From Planctomycetota bacterium (GTDB lineage: Bacteria; Planctomycetota; UBA8742; UBA2392): 64,000 nucleotides of DNA. Shown here piece after piece: positions 24,670 to 34,961 of this stretch; the stretch's first letter is position 1; the number at the start of each line of letters is the position of its first letter. Made by a program: the position numbers and the translations under genes. The notes beneath the pieces were generated by a model. The model did no database searches. It was not told where the DNA came from and was given only the letters and a program-made list of their open reading frames with translations. The stretch spans positions 806,001-870,000 of the forward strand of contig JAOSKM010000002.1 in NCBI GenBank assembly GCA_027493625.1, read 5' to 3'.

Positions 24670-26592
24670 TCAACCGCCGATGCCGGGCACGACCTCGTCC
24701 TTGGCGGGCGGGATGTCGACCTTCTTCTTCTCGACGTAGCTGCCCTCGTCCTGGTACTTCACCTGCGGCACGTACTTGTGGTCGCGCTTGCGGATCACCT
24801 TGGCCGACTTGATCTTGTCGTCCTTCTTCACCTGGGCCACCAGGTCGAGGCCGTAAAGCACCTCGCCGAACACGCAGTAGGGGCTGTTCTCGTTGTCCCA
24901 CTGGGTTTCGTCCTTGATGTTGATGAAGAACTCGGTGCTGGCGCTGTGCAGCTCGCTGGTACGCGCCATGGCGATGGTGCCGCGCGAGTTGGCCACGCCG
25001 CCCTGCTCCAGGCCGAAGTGCTGCTTGTACTTGTCGTTGTCCACGGCCTCGTTCTTGATGCCGTATTTGTAGCCGTCACGGGACTGGGACTGGTCGAAGC
25101 CGCCCTGGATGATGCGCAGCCCGCCCTGCTCAAAGATCTGGGCCAGGTCGGTGCCGGTGCCCTCGACGCGGTAGAATTCGCACTCCTGGTTGTAGAAGCC
25201 TTCCTCGATCAGGTTGATGAAGTTGGCCACGGTGTTGGGCGCGACGTCCTCGAACAGCTCGATCACGATGTCGCCCTTCTCGAGCTCGATCACCACGATC
25301 GGGTTGACGTCGTTGTTGACCTGGGTCTCCAGCTTGCTGAAACGCACCGGGTCGGGAACCTTGTCGCGCTTGTCCGTGGCGACCGGCCAGCCGTCATAGT
25401 AGACGCGCGGGGTGTAGCTGGTGTCTTTGCGCTTCTGCTCGATGTAGCTGTAGTAGATGTTCGCGCCGTGCAGGCGGCGGGCGACCTTGAGGCCTTCCTC
25501 GCCGTCCAGGATCTGCCCGAGCGGCGCAAAGTTCTGGAACAGGGCGTCGCTGGGCTCAATCACCACGAAGAACTCGGTGCGGGCGCGCATGGGGTCGTCG
25601 CTGTCGCGGTTCAAGGCGATGGAGCCGGGCACGAAGGCGCGCGTGCCGCTGCCCTGGTAGTCGATGGTGTACGGGTTGGCCTCGGGCACGGTGTCCACGT
25701 CGTCGCCTTCCTTGGCGGTGGTGGGCTTCTCGAGCTCGACGCCGACCGGGCGGCCCTTGCCGCCAGCCACGATCACCGTGGCGTTACGGAACGGGCCGGA
25801 GGGCGCGAATGTGTTGCTGAACGAGGCGGCGCTGAAGTCGGTGCGGTCAAAGAAGCCTTCGTCGCACAGGCTGACGAAATGCTTGACCGCGTTGCCGGCC
25901 TCGTTTTCGAACAGCTCGATGCGCAGCTTTCCGACGCTGGTCACCAGCACCACGATCGGGTTTTCGTCGCCGACCAGTTTGGGCTCGGGCTTGTCGGGCT
26001 TGCTGTGGTGGTCCCAGGGCAGCAGCTTCTTGTTGCCCTCGCTGGTCAGGAACTCTAGGTCGGCCTTGAGCGCCGCCTGCACTTCGGTAACGCGCTTGGC
26101 CCAGGCCGGGTGCTGCTCGCTCTCGCCGTGCTTGTCGAGGTATTCCTGCTGGATGGCGATCACCTTGGTCAGCTGTTCGGGCTTGTAGGGGCGGTCCAGC
26201 AGCTCGAAGGCCCGCATCGCGTAGCGGTACTGTGCGTCCGCCTGCAGCATGCCTTCTTCTTCGGCCTCGGCGATCACTTCTTCCATCTTGCCGGGCAACT
26301 CGTCGAGCTTGTCGACCTGCGCGGCCTTCTCGATCTTGTTGCGCAGCTCGAGTTCGGACTCGCCGCTGCTGCGGGTGTAGAAGTAGTAGGCGCCGAAGGT
26401 GACGATCAGCAGCACTACCGCCGGCCCGATGATCTTGCCGTAGGAAGCAAGGAACTTGCTGGCGCCGTCCACCAGCTCGGCGCCGGCGCCCAGGCCCGTG
26501 CGGGCCAGAACGTCACGCGACTTGTCCTTGGAGGCCGCGAGGCCTTCGACTTTGCTCTTGGTGCCTTTTGCCTTGATCTTGTCCCGAACCAT
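24670..26592 (-). CDS. membrane-anchored peptidyl-prolyl isomerase with two cyclophilin domains
   Basis: The 640-residue product has a basic N terminus and one membrane helix (IIGPAVVLLIVTFGAYYFY, near residues 54-72). A first, divergent cyclophilin-like domain begins VVLVTSVGKLRIELFENEAG. A second, more canonical one has VIELEKGDIVIELFEDVAP, IIQGGF and GVANSRGTIAMART. The C-terminal domain keeps the FxxPxxF-like and GTIAMAR elements of cyclophilin catalysts. It probably assists folding of exported proteins on the outer face of the membrane. Confidence 0.88.
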   Translation of the reverse strand: MVRDKIKAKGTKSKVEGLAASKDKSRDVLARTGLGAGAELVDGASKFLASYGKIIGPAVVLLIVTFGAYYFYTRSSGESELELRNKIEKAAQVDKLDELPGKMEEVIAEAEEEGMLQADAQYRYAMRAFELLDRPYKPEQLTKVIAIQQEYLDKHGESEQHPAWAKRVTEVQAALKADLEFLTSEGNKKLLPWDHHSKPDKPEPKLVGDENPIVVLVTSVGKLRIELFENEAGNAVKHFVSLCDEGFFDRTDFSAASFSNTFAPSGPFRNATVIVAGGKGRPVGVELEKPTTAKEGDDVDTVPEANPYTIDYQGSGTRAFVPGSIALNRDSDDPMRARTEFFVVIEPSDALFQNFAPLGQILDGEEGLKVARRLHGANIYYSYIEQKRKDTSYTPRVYYDGWPVATDKRDKVPDPVRFSKLETQVNNDVNPIVVIELEKGDIVIELFEDVAPNTVANFINLIEEGFYNQECEFYRVEGTGTDLAQIFEQGGLRIIQGGFDQSQSRDGYKYGIKNEAVDNDKYKQHFGLEQGGVANSRGTIAMARTSELHSASTEFFINIKDETQWDNENSPYCVFGEVLYGLDLVAQVKKDDKIKSAKVIRKRDHKYVPQVKYQDEGSYVEKKKVDIPPAKDEVVPGIGG

Positions 26593-26603
26593 TGGTGGTC
26601 CTG

Positions 26604-27047
26604 CTAGTCGTATTGTGGGTTCATTTCCACGATCAGCACGCTGAAGCGCTCACTGCCCTGGAACTTCTCGTCGGGCTTGAGCTTCAGGCTGAGCTGGTCG
26701 TCGGCCTTCTTGAACAGCAGGGCCATGGTGCCCTTGCTGTCGTTTACTTCTTCCGTCTGCAACTCCCAGCCTTCGCCGGGCAGCGTCTTCTTGTACCAGT
26801 CCGCCAGCTTCTGTGCAGACCCCAGCCCGCCCGTCGACTTGTACGCGTAGCGCCCGTAGATGCGGCGCCCGTCCGAGCCGTCCTGCCGCTTGAACGGCGG
26901 CGTGTCGTAAGGCTCATAGCCCGCGGGCATCGGTACGTCTGCGTAGCTTTCGCCGCCCTCGTGGCCCAGGTTCTTCTGGGTGGTGGTCGAGCAGCCGGCA
27001 GCCAGCAGCAGCACGCACAGGGTTGTGAACAGCAGCAGGTTCTTCAT
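26604..27047 (-). CDS. small lipoprotein of unknown function
   Basis: The 147-residue product starts at ATG 27047 behind GGAGGGA. It has a clear lipobox (FTTLCVLLLAAGCS). The mature part contains DGRRIYGRYAYKSTGG and QKLADWYKKTLPGEGWELQ, a pattern seen in small envelope lipoproteins. It is 11 nt upstream of the cyclophilin gene on the same strand, so the two are probably one operon. Confidence 0.75.
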   Translation of the reverse strand: MKNLLLFTTLCVLLLAAGCSTTTQKNLGHEGGESYADVPMPAGYEPYDTPPFKRQDGSDGRRIYGRYAYKSTGGLGSAQKLADWYKKTLPGEGWELQTEEVNDSKGTMALLFKKADDQLSLKLKPDEKFQGSERFSVLIVEMNPQYD

Positions 27048-27428
27048 GTCTCCCTCCACGCCCCGCGAGGGGGCCAGACTATACAACAACGGGTTTGCCT
27101 GTCGCCGGGGAAATGCGTCGAATTTGAGCCCGTACCCGGTGCCGCTTTATCGGCAGTCGGGGACCGTCAGCTTTGGGCGTTCATGGCGGATCTGAAGGGA
27201 CCGCAGCCGCACATTCAACAGGGACATCTATGAGCGATTGGGTCAAGGGGCTGAGGGTTGCTTGCGGGGTTGGTCCAAACATCTATTCGATGTCACCGCC
27301 TGAGCGGGCATCACTTGACGAGTTCGCGCCGGCCTCACTCAGGCACTCGACCTCTCAGGGTCATGTCCCCAGTCCGAGGTCCGGCTTATCCAACCCGCAG
27401 CTCCCCCTGCCTCACGCCTTAGTTGTCC
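27048..27428. other. intergenic region, right flank of the IS110 element
   Basis: I see no convincing gene. The stretch presumably contains the tnp-distal end of the IS110 element, but IS110 ends lack strong inverted repeats and I cannot place the boundary. Confidence 0.4.
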
Positions 27429-28435
27429 CTACTCTGCCTGCCGCCACACCTCCCCGCTGCGCAGCATGCTCAGCATCACCCGTGCCAGCCAGTGCGCCGT
27501 GGCGACGATGGCCTTCTTGGTGCGCTCTTTGTCCCCGCGTCTGAACTGTTCGTACTTGGCGCGGATCACGCCGCTGCGACGGATGCCCTGCCAGGCCGCC
27601 TCGACCAGCAACTGGCGGACGCAGCCCGGCCCGTCCTTGGTGATGTGCCCGAGGTGGTTGCGCCTTGCGCTGGCGTCCTGGCGTGGCACCAACCCGAAGT
27701 AGTCGCCGATCTGGCTGGTGCGCGCAAAGCGCCTGGCGTCATCCACCCAGGCCACGAACGCCTCGGCCGTGCGGGTGCCGACGCCGGGAATCGTTCGCAG
27801 CAGCGCCACGCCCGGGTGACGGGCGGCAATCTGGTCGAGCTGGCGCGTGAAGCGCGACACCCGCTGCTTCAGCAACTCGAGGTCCTCCAGGTGCTCGTCC
27901 ATCCGCCAACGCGTGGTCTCCGGCAGATCAAGCTGCGTCAGCCACAGGATCCCCTTCTTCGTCCACAGCCCGCGTGGCGCCTTGATCGCCTGCTCACGCA
28001 GCAACGCGCGGATGCTGTTCTTCACCGCAGTGCACTTGGCAACCGTGCGGCCGCGGTGACGGATCAGCCCGCGCCACTCGCGGACCTGCACATTCGGGAC
28101 GTAGACGGCGGGCACAGCGCCAACCGAGAGCAGCTTGGCCAGCTTGCTTGCGTCGACACGGTCGTTCTTGCGCTTGGAAGCGTAGATCAGCCGAAGGTGG
28201 CCGGGATGCGCGACGGTGACCGAACGAGCGACGCTTGAGAGGGTTTCAAACCACTTGCCGTAGCCGCAGCTGGCCTCGAAGCACAAGTCGAAGGGAGCTT
28301 CGATTCTTAAAGCTGCTTTTTGACTTCCTCGGGGCCGCCGCGGACCGTGATGATCGAGGGGTTGGGCTGGCCGGATGTGATGACTGCGATTGTGGATTGC
28401 GAGGAATGCACGTCGACACCAACATATGTAGTCAT
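27429..28435 (-). pseudogene. IS110-family transposase, frameshifted
   Basis: The N terminus MTTYVGVDVHSSQSTIAVIT is the DEDD RuvC-like start. After GGPEEVKK the frame ends prematurely near 28307. The next frame continues IEAPFDLCFEASCGYG, then KNDRVDASKLAKLL, and the C-terminal Transposase_20 part LLRTIPGVGTRTAEAF with the catalytic-serine region downstream. One extra A in the A5 run (28317-28321) would restore about 335 residues. The element lies directly beside tRNA-Lys. Confidence 0.85.
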
Positions 28436-28629
28436 GTTTTGTCTCCTGGTTGGGGTAGACCTCGAACTGCCAAACGTGAGGCTACCCCTCCAGGATGACC
28501 CATCGCTACATAGTCTCAGGTACCACAGGTGCCTGTCCCCGGCCGTTCCCATGCAACTCCAACCCGTTAGCTGTAGGGCCCCAACCGGGGGTGGAAGCAA
28601 GCGCCACGGGAACTACACTCACGCCCGCT
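28436..28629 (-). ncRNA. candidate IS110 bridge RNA region
   Basis: The non-coding stretch before the transposase ATG holds a long hairpin at 28445-28494. Stems CCTGG/CCAGG and GGGGTAG/CTACCCC enclose a large internal loop closed by CTC/GAG. A second inverted repeat CAGGTACC/GGTGCCTG lies at 28518-28536. IS110 elements of the IS621 type encode a bridge RNA at this position, whose loops pair with target and donor DNA. The assignment is by position and shape only. Confidence 0.4.
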
Positions 28630-28704
28630 GGATCGGTAGCTCAATGGTAGAGTAGCGGCCTTTTAAGCCGTGGGTTCTGGGTTCGAGTCCCAGCCGATCC
28701 ACCA
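28630..28704 (+). tRNA. tRNA-Lys (TTT)
   Basis: Acceptor stem GGATCGG/CCGATCC, D arm GCTCAATGGTAGAGT, anticodon arm GCGGC-CTTTTAA-GCCGT with anticodon TTT, T arm CTGGGTTCGAGTCCCAG and an encoded CCA end. Confidence 0.95.
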
Positions 28705-28713
28705 CTGTTGTTT

Positions 28714-28754
28714 GCGGTCGTGCGAGCCGTCCGGTTCGCGCGACCGCTTCGTTT
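28714..28754 (+). terminator. terminator after tRNA-Lys
   Basis: GCGGTCG (28714-28720) pairs with CGACCGC (28741-28747), with inner pairs GCGA/TCGC, followed by TTCGTTT. Confidence 0.55.
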
Positions 28755-29122
28755 ACGCCGCGTAGCTGGGGGCGTGGTCCGACGCCTTTCCGGCGGGCTG
28801 CGTCCGGCCCCGGCCTGCCGGTCAACCGCGGGAGCGCGCTCGCGGACGGCCCCGCGCCTTCGCCCATCGGCGATGGGTGTTCCGCCCTTCGCGGGGTGGC
28901 GTATGACGGGCGGGTTTCGCTGTTGAAACGCCCTGACTTGGCTAAACTGTTGGCCTAGGTGCATTTGGGTGTTGGGCTGAAAACTCGGGTTTCGTCTCGC
29001 CTTCCGTGTGAGCGGAAAAACTTCGTCGCATTCCCGGGAACTTCGTATTCCGGGATGACGTCATTACCCGGATCAGCCGACGCCGCGTCGCGTATGTTTG
29101 CCGTTGCTCACAGGGGGCCCGC
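28755..29122. other. intergenic region before the PDZ/toroid gene
   Basis: No gene is seen. Palindromic patches include a pair of CCGGGAA/TTCCGGG words near 29030-29065 and GATGGGTG-type stems near 28860. AGGGGG (29111-29116) is the ribosome site of the next gene. Confidence 0.4.
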
Positions 29123-31740
29123 ATGAAACTTACCTGGTTGCTGCCCGCGATTCTCGGCGGACTGCTGCTCTTTACCTCCAGCGTCAATGACCCCGCGCCC
29201 GCGCCGGCCGTGCAGCCCGCGCCGCAGGCCGTCGCCGAGCCCGCGGCCCTGCTGCCCGACGTGCCGTTGTTCGACGCGGCGGCCGTGGCTGACACCCCCG
29301 TCGGCATCCTGCTGGATGTCAACGAGGGCGGCCGCATCGACCCCATGCAGGCGCGCGGGACCCAGCCCCCGAACTGGAAGCCGGACCCGCCGCTGAACCT
29401 GAGCGGGCCGATGCCCAGCGACGACGAAGTGCGCGGCGCGCTGGTGAAGGCCGTCAACTACGTGCTGGATCACCAGAACGAAAACGGCTCCTGGGACGTC
29501 GAGTTGACGGGCACGCTGCTGTCCGAGACGGCCGACCAGGCCGTGGACGCCATCGCGGCGACGGGCCTGGCGGGCTACGCGCTGCGGCGGCACCTCAAGG
29601 TAAACCCTGAGCGCATCGAGCCGGCGCTGAAGCGCGCGGCGCAGTTCGTGATCGACCGCGTCTACCGCGGCAAGCTGCCGCTGAAGGTGTGGTACGCCAA
29701 CTGGCGTTACACGCTGGGGCTGAAGTTCCTGCACCAGGAGTACATGAACACCGCGGACCCGGAGTTCCGCAACGAGCTGCGCAGCGTGTGCCGCCGCATG
29801 GTGCAGGGCCTGCTGAAGCTGCAGCTCAGCAACAGCGAGGCCCCGGCCCTCGAGAAGAAGCGCCGCACCCGCCTCAGCAGCCGCTTCAAGAACAGCGCCA
29901 TGCCCAGCCAGCTCGGCGTGGTGCTGGCGCCCCGACCGACGAAGACTACCGCGGCGGCGCATTGGTGCTGCGCGTGCTGCCGGGCAGTGCGGCCGAGCGC
30001 ACGGGCATCAAGGCCGGCGACCGCATCTGTGAAACGGAAGGCCTGCGCGTCGAAAACTCGCTGGACTATTACATGCAGGAGGCCGGCTTCGTCGGCGGCC
30101 AGAAGATCAACATCGCCGTGCGCCGCGAGGGCGCCAAGGACTTCAAGAAGGACGTGCAGCTCGACCAGACCTGGCCCGGCTACCTGGGCATCAAGGTGAA
30201 CGCCGGCATGGGCGAAGGACCGGTGGTTGAGTCCTTCCTGCCTTTCAGCCCCTGCAAGGGTGACCTCGAGGTCGGCGATATCATCGTGGAGGCCAACGGC
30301 AACGCCGTCACGGGCATCGACCAGCTGCGCGAGATCGAGCGCGGCATCAAGCCCGGCGACAAGGTGCGCCTCAAGGTGCTGCGCGGCGAAAAGGCCAAGA
30401 AGAAGTCCGCCAGCGTCGAGGCTTCCGGCGCGCCCGAAGGCTGGTTCTATTTCGGCATCCAGGAAGAGGACAAGGGCGACGACAACGGCGTGGTGGTTGA
30501 CGGCGACCCCCGCCCAGGCACCCCGGCCGCCGAGGCCGGCCTGAAGGACAAGGACCGCATCACCTGGATCGGCGACACCCCGATCCTGGGCATGGACCAC
30601 CTGATCGAGTTCGTCGGCACCGTGGCCGCGGGCAAGCCCTACACCATCAAGTGGGTGCGTGACGGCGAGGAGATGCAGGCCGAGGTGATCGCCCGCCCGA
30701 TCCCGCAGCCGTTCATGCTGACGGCCGACCTGGACGTGAACCGCCAGAACCTCAAGGTTTACGTCAGCTCGGTTGAAGCCGGCGGCGTGGCCGAGAAGGC
30801 GGGCATGAAGAAGGGCGACGTGATCAACAAGATCAACGGGCAGGATTGCTCGAACTACTTCCTGTTCATGCGCGTGTACTACAACCTGAGCGCCGGCGAA
30901 GAAGTCACCTTCACCCTGCAGCGCGGCAACACCGAGGTGGAAGTGAAGTTCGAGCTGCCCAAGGCCCCCGACACCGGCGGCGAGCAGGTCGCCGAGGAAG
31001 GCGGCTGGGCCTATTACCCCGAAATGGGCGAATCTCCCAGCTTCTCCACCGCGGCCGCCATGCTGGTGCTGATGGACGTCGAGCACGACATGGAGATCAA
31101 GGGGCTCAACCGCGTGCTCAAGGAGCCGCTGGCCGCCGCCGCCGCGCTGATGAACAAGCTGCGCGTCGTGGACAAGGAGAACGGCGGACAGGAAACCTAT
31201 GTGTACCGCGGCGGCAGCGTCGGCATGGGCCAGATCGGCATCGACGTCAAGGGCTGCCAGGGACGCAACGCAATCTGCGAGTTGACCCTGGTGCGCATGG
31301 GCGTCGCCAAGCGCAGCAAGAGCACGCTCAAGAAAATCATCGAACAGTGGATCAAGTACCGCGGCGAACTCGACGCCGTGAAGCGCATGGAGTACTACAA
31401 CCCGCCCGGCAAGGGCGGATCGCCCCACAACTTCGACCGCAACTTCAACGCGGCCTACTACTGGATGTACGGCCACTACCACACCCTGCTGGCCTCAAAG
31501 GAAGTGGGCGGCAAGCACTTTGAGCAGATCAACGAAATCTGCACCAAGGCACTGATGCTGGTGCGCGAAGACGACGGAACCTGGCTGGGTCACCCCAGCT
31601 TCGGCAAGCTGTGCGGCACCTGCCTGGGGCTCTGGATCCTGGGCGAAACCGAGGGCGGCTGGCGCGACGGATACGCCACTCCCACCACCCAGGAGAAAAG
31701 GGAAGGCGGCCCGGCCAACCCCGAAACGCCCGACAAGTAA
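29123..31740 (+). pseudogene. exported toroid (terpenoid-cyclase-like) protein with internal PDZ domains, frameshifted
   Basis: A signal peptide (WLLPAILGGLLLFTSS) precedes a prenyltransferase/terpenoid-cyclase-like helix pair (VRGALVKAVNYVLDHQNENGSWDVE). The frame slips at the C4 run 29930-29933; one more C continues PTDEDYRGGALVLRVLPGSA. At least three PDZ domains follow (LPFSPCKGDLEVGDIIVEAN; RPGTPAAEAGLKDKDRITWI; AEKAGMKKGDVINKI). A second toroid part ends with MLVREDDGTWLGHP. Total length is about 870 residues. It may be a scaffold at the cell envelope. Confidence 0.75.
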
Positions 31741-31754
31741 TGAACACGCCGGCG

Positions 31755-31780
31755 AACCGGCCCGCTTCGGCGGGCCGGTT
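31755..31780 (+). terminator. hairpin after the PDZ/toroid gene
   Basis: Perfect 11-bp stem AACCGGCCCGC/GCGGGCCGGTT with a TTCG tetraloop, 14 nt after the stop codon. The T-tract is weak (CTGGTT). Confidence 0.6.
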
Positions 31781-32539
31781 CTGGTTAATGGTGAAGTGCT
31801 GAACCACAAACAAAGTCCGCGCCACTGGGTGAAGGACTGCCCTGTCGTCGAGTCCACACAAAGCAACCGCAGAGGGCCACGCGGGGGCGCGGAGGCGCAA
31901 AGGGCTGATTGGTGTTCGTCGATCAATCGGCCGATCGCGCTGAAGCAACGCCAGGGCGCCAGGCAGCGCCACGGCATCAATGTTGTGGCGCGCCAATCGG
32001 CCAAAGGAATTGCAACCAACGAAAAGGCCGTGGCGTTCCTTGCGCCCTGGCGTTTGAAACCCATCCCTGAACGGAAGCAGCCGTCGAATCGCAAAGGACA
32101 CTTAGCGCCTTCGCGCCCCCGCGTGGCCCAAGCAGTTGCAGTTCCAAAGCGCGGACAAGAATGTCCGCGCCACTGTCGGGATGTCCGCACCACTGCACAC
32201 CCATTGGTAACTGAAAACTGGTTATTGGTAACTCGCTGTCCAGACGCCGGCGGAATGCAAAGGCAGGCTCGAAGACGCGGACAGCCCCATCCCGGAAATT
32301 GCATGACCACCAGCGTCAGGTTGCGGGTCGGAGTCGAAGGTTGATGGTCGACAGTTGACGGTAACTGCGGCTACTGGCCGTGACTGTAGACTGTGAACCG
32401 TTGACCGTGAACCTGCCACCGGAGTGTGGTGGTCATGCAGTTCCCGGAATGCTGCCTGTTTTGTCGGGCGACGCGTGGGCGTATAAGCGTATTCATCTAT
32501 ACTCCCTGACCTGAACCTGACCGTACCGGAGACGCCGGA
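31781..32539. repeat. repeat-filled intergenic region with nested palindromes
   Basis: No gene is present. Outer arms 31874-31902 and 32101-32129 (GGGCCACGCGGGGGCGCG-type, 27 of 29 matching as inverted repeats) enclose inner arms 31947-31975 and 32027-32055 (CGCCAGGGCGC-type). A CCAATAA-type heptad arm lies at 32202-32242. A second element at 32291-32447 has inverted ends CCGGAAATTGCATGACCACC and GGTGGTCATGCAGTTCCCGG around a 7-bp series (GTTGACG, GTGAACC, GTTGACC words). TATACT (32498-32503) may be the -10 box of the next gene. Confidence 0.7.
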
Positions 32540-33706
32540 ATGCGCACACTTGCACCTGCCATCGTCCTGCTGCTGCTTGCCGGCAGCCTTGCCACCGCCC
32601 AGGAAGAACGCGGCGAGACGGACGCCCTCAGCGGCCGCCTGCAGCCCGCCCGGGCCAGCGAACTCAAACTCGAACTCAAGGGTTACGGCGGCGAGCTGAC
32701 ACTCAAGCTGCTGCTGGCGCCCGGCACGGCCGTGAAGGAGGGCGAGGTGGTGGCCGAGGCGAGCGCGCCGGAGTACGAGGACGCGCTGGCGCGCGCGCGG
32801 GAGAACGTGCAACTGAACGAGATGGGTCTGCAACTGCTGGAAGAGGCGGCCCGGGGCGCGCAGGAAGGCTACAAGCTGCAGCTTGAGCGCACCCAGCGCA
32901 GCGCCCAGCGCGCGGAGCAGGACCTGGACTACTTCCTGAAGAAGCAGAAGAAGGACAGCATCCGCAACTCGGAGCTGGGGATCGAGAGCTTCGACCACAG
33001 CATCAAGGACCAGGAGGAAGAACTGGCGCAGCTCGAGAAGCTGTACCAGGGCAACGACCTGGCCAAGGAAAGCCAGGACATCGTGCTGAACCGCTCGCGC
33101 CGTCGCCTGGCCGTGAGCAAGGAACGCTTCGAGATGGCCAAGGAAGAGCACAAGCGCCTGGTGGAAGTCGGCATCGTGCGCCGCGAAGAAGACCTGCGCG
33201 CCGCCCGCGATGCCGCGGCCCTTGAGCTCGCCCGCGTCAGCAGCAGCGTCGCGCGCGACAACGTGGACATGCAGGCCAAGCTGATCCGCAGCCGGCGCGC
33301 CCTCGAGGACGCCCGCAAGGCCCTGGCCGACCTGGAGGCCGACGCCGCGCGCCTCAAGCTGACCGCACCCCATGACGGGTTCGTTGCCGCCGGCGCCTGG
33401 AACAACAACGACGGCGCCAGCCAGCCGGTGCGCATCGGCGACCGGCTCAGCCGCGGCGCCGTGATCGCGACCGTGGTGGACACCGGCAAGCTGAGCATCA
33501 CCGTTAACGTGCAGGTCGGCTCGCGCGACAAGTTCAAGCCGGGCACCCAGGTCAGCGCCAAGGCCGGCGAGGTCTCCGCCGCCGGCGTGGTGAAGGCGAT
33601 CGGCTTCGTGGTCAACAAGGCCGGCATGGTGACGGCCGTGATCGAGGTGGACAACGCGGCCGGCGCGCTGCTGCCCGGCCAGAAGGTGAACGTAGCCCTG
33701 CCGTAA
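32540..33706 (+). CDS. HlyD-like periplasmic adaptor protein
   Basis: The 388-residue product has a signal peptide (APAIVLLLLAGSLATAQ), a first lipoyl half (LKLLLAPGTAVKEGEVVAEA), a coiled-coil hairpin over about residues 85-260, and the second lipoyl half (LKLTAPHDGFVAAGA). A beta-barrel region follows and ends at VAAGALLPGQKVNVALP-like residues. This is the membrane-fusion layout of tripartite exporters. No pump gene is adjacent. It lies between two toroid-protein genes, which may be its partners. Confidence 0.85.
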   Translation: MRTLAPAIVLLLLAGSLATAQEERGETDALSGRLQPARASELKLELKGYGGELTLKLLLAPGTAVKEGEVVAEASAPEYEDALARARENVQLNEMGLQLLEEAARGAQEGYKLQLERTQRSAQRAEQDLDYFLKKQKKDSIRNSELGIESFDHSIKDQEEELAQLEKLYQGNDLAKESQDIVLNRSRRRLAVSKERFEMAKEEHKRLVEVGIVRREEDLRAARDAAALELARVSSSVARDNVDMQAKLIRSRRALEDARKALADLEADAARLKLTAPHDGFVAAGAWNNNDGASQPVRIGDRLSRGAVIATVVDTGKLSITVNVQVGSRDKFKPGTQVSAKAGEVSAAGVVKAIGFVVNKAGMVTAVIEVDNAAGALLPGQKVNVALP

Positions 33707-33718
33707 CCCGGAGGCCCC

Positions 33719-34928
33719 ATGCGCAAGTCCCTGCTGTTGATCGCGGGCCTGGCCGTCGCGGCGCTGTCAGCCTGCGGCAAGCCCGCACAGCCCAACGCGG
33801 CCGAGCAGCCCGCGCCGGGCAACGCCGCGCCCGCGCCCGAGAAGAGCGCGCCGGAGAAGTTCGAGTGGAGGCAGCAGGCCGAGCTCGACAAGGCCGTGCG
33901 CTGGATACTCGACAACCAGAAGAAGAAGGGCGACTGGGGCTACATGGAAGAACGCCCCTACGACATCTACCTGGGCAGCATCAACAGCCTGCACGTGTGG
34001 GGCAACGCCAGCACCGCGCTGTGCGCCATGGGCCTGATGATGCAGCCGCCCACCGACGAGATTGACGGCGCATTGACCCTGGCGCTCCAGTACCTGATCG
34101 AGGCGCCCGACACCCCGCGCGCCACCATGGACACGTTCTACAACGTGTGGTCGCACGCCTACATGGTGCAGGCAATGTGCCAGGCCATGCAGGACGCGCG
34201 CTTCAAAGAGCTGCGCCCGCGCCTCAAGAAACGCGCCGAGCACGAGCTGCGCCGCCTGCTCGACCACCAGTCGCTGGACGGCGGCTGGGGCTACTATGAT
34301 TTCACCTACCGCACCCCTGCGTCCCAGCGGCGACATCAGCACCAGCTTCACCACCGCCGCGGCCCTGGTCGCCATGCGCGACGCCCGCACCGTTGACCTG
34401 CCGATCCGCGACCACAACGTGCAGATCGGTCTCGATTACCTCGAGCGTCACCGCATCCCCAACGGCGGGTACTACTACAGCAGCGGCCACATGTATTATC
34501 CCATGAGCGCCGCCAACCTGCCGCGCGGCAGCCTGGGCCGCTCGCAGTCCGGTGACAATGCGCTGTTCACCTGGAACCGCACCATCACGCCCGAGACCCT
34601 GCAGGCGCAGCTCGACTACTTCTTCAAGGACCATGCCTTCATCGAGATCGGCCGCGGCCGACAGTTCCCGCACGAAGCCTGGTACGCAACCGCGCCCTAC
34701 TACTACTACTTCGGCCACTACTACGCTTCGCGCAACGTGCTGGCCCTGCCGAAGGGACAGCAGCCGAAGTACGGCGCGGAACTGGCCAGGCTGGTGGCAC
34801 TGGGCCAGTACGACGACGGCAGCTTCTGGGACTACCCGCTGTACGGCTATCACAAGCCTTACGGCACCGGCTACGCCGTGATCATTCTCAGCAACTGCAA
34901 ACAGGCTGTGGAACAGAACGCGCCGTAA
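33719..34928 (+). pseudogene. lipoprotein with prenyltransferase/terpenoid-cyclase-like toroid, frameshifted
   Basis: The lipobox (AVAALSACGK) is followed by an alanine-proline linker and helix-pair repeats with characteristic WILDNQKKKGDWGY and LLDHQSLDGGWGYYD phrases. The frame shifts at the C4 run 34314-34317. Removing one C continues PSGDISTSFTTAAAL and YLERHRIPNGGYYYSSG to the end. The reconstructed protein has about 402 residues. Its repeats resemble those of the gene at 29123. It may bind a ligand rather than act as an enzyme, because no DxDD motif is visible. Confidence 0.75.
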
Positions 34929-34935
34929 CGCTCGT

Positions 34936-34956
34936 CGCCACGGCGTGGCCGTGGCG
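34936..34956. terminator. hairpin between convergent genes
   Basis: CGCCACGG/CCGTGGCG (8 bp) with a 5-nt loop sits between the toroid lipoprotein and FHA gene ends. It could serve both strands. Confidence 0.45.
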
Positions 34957-34961
34957 CTACG

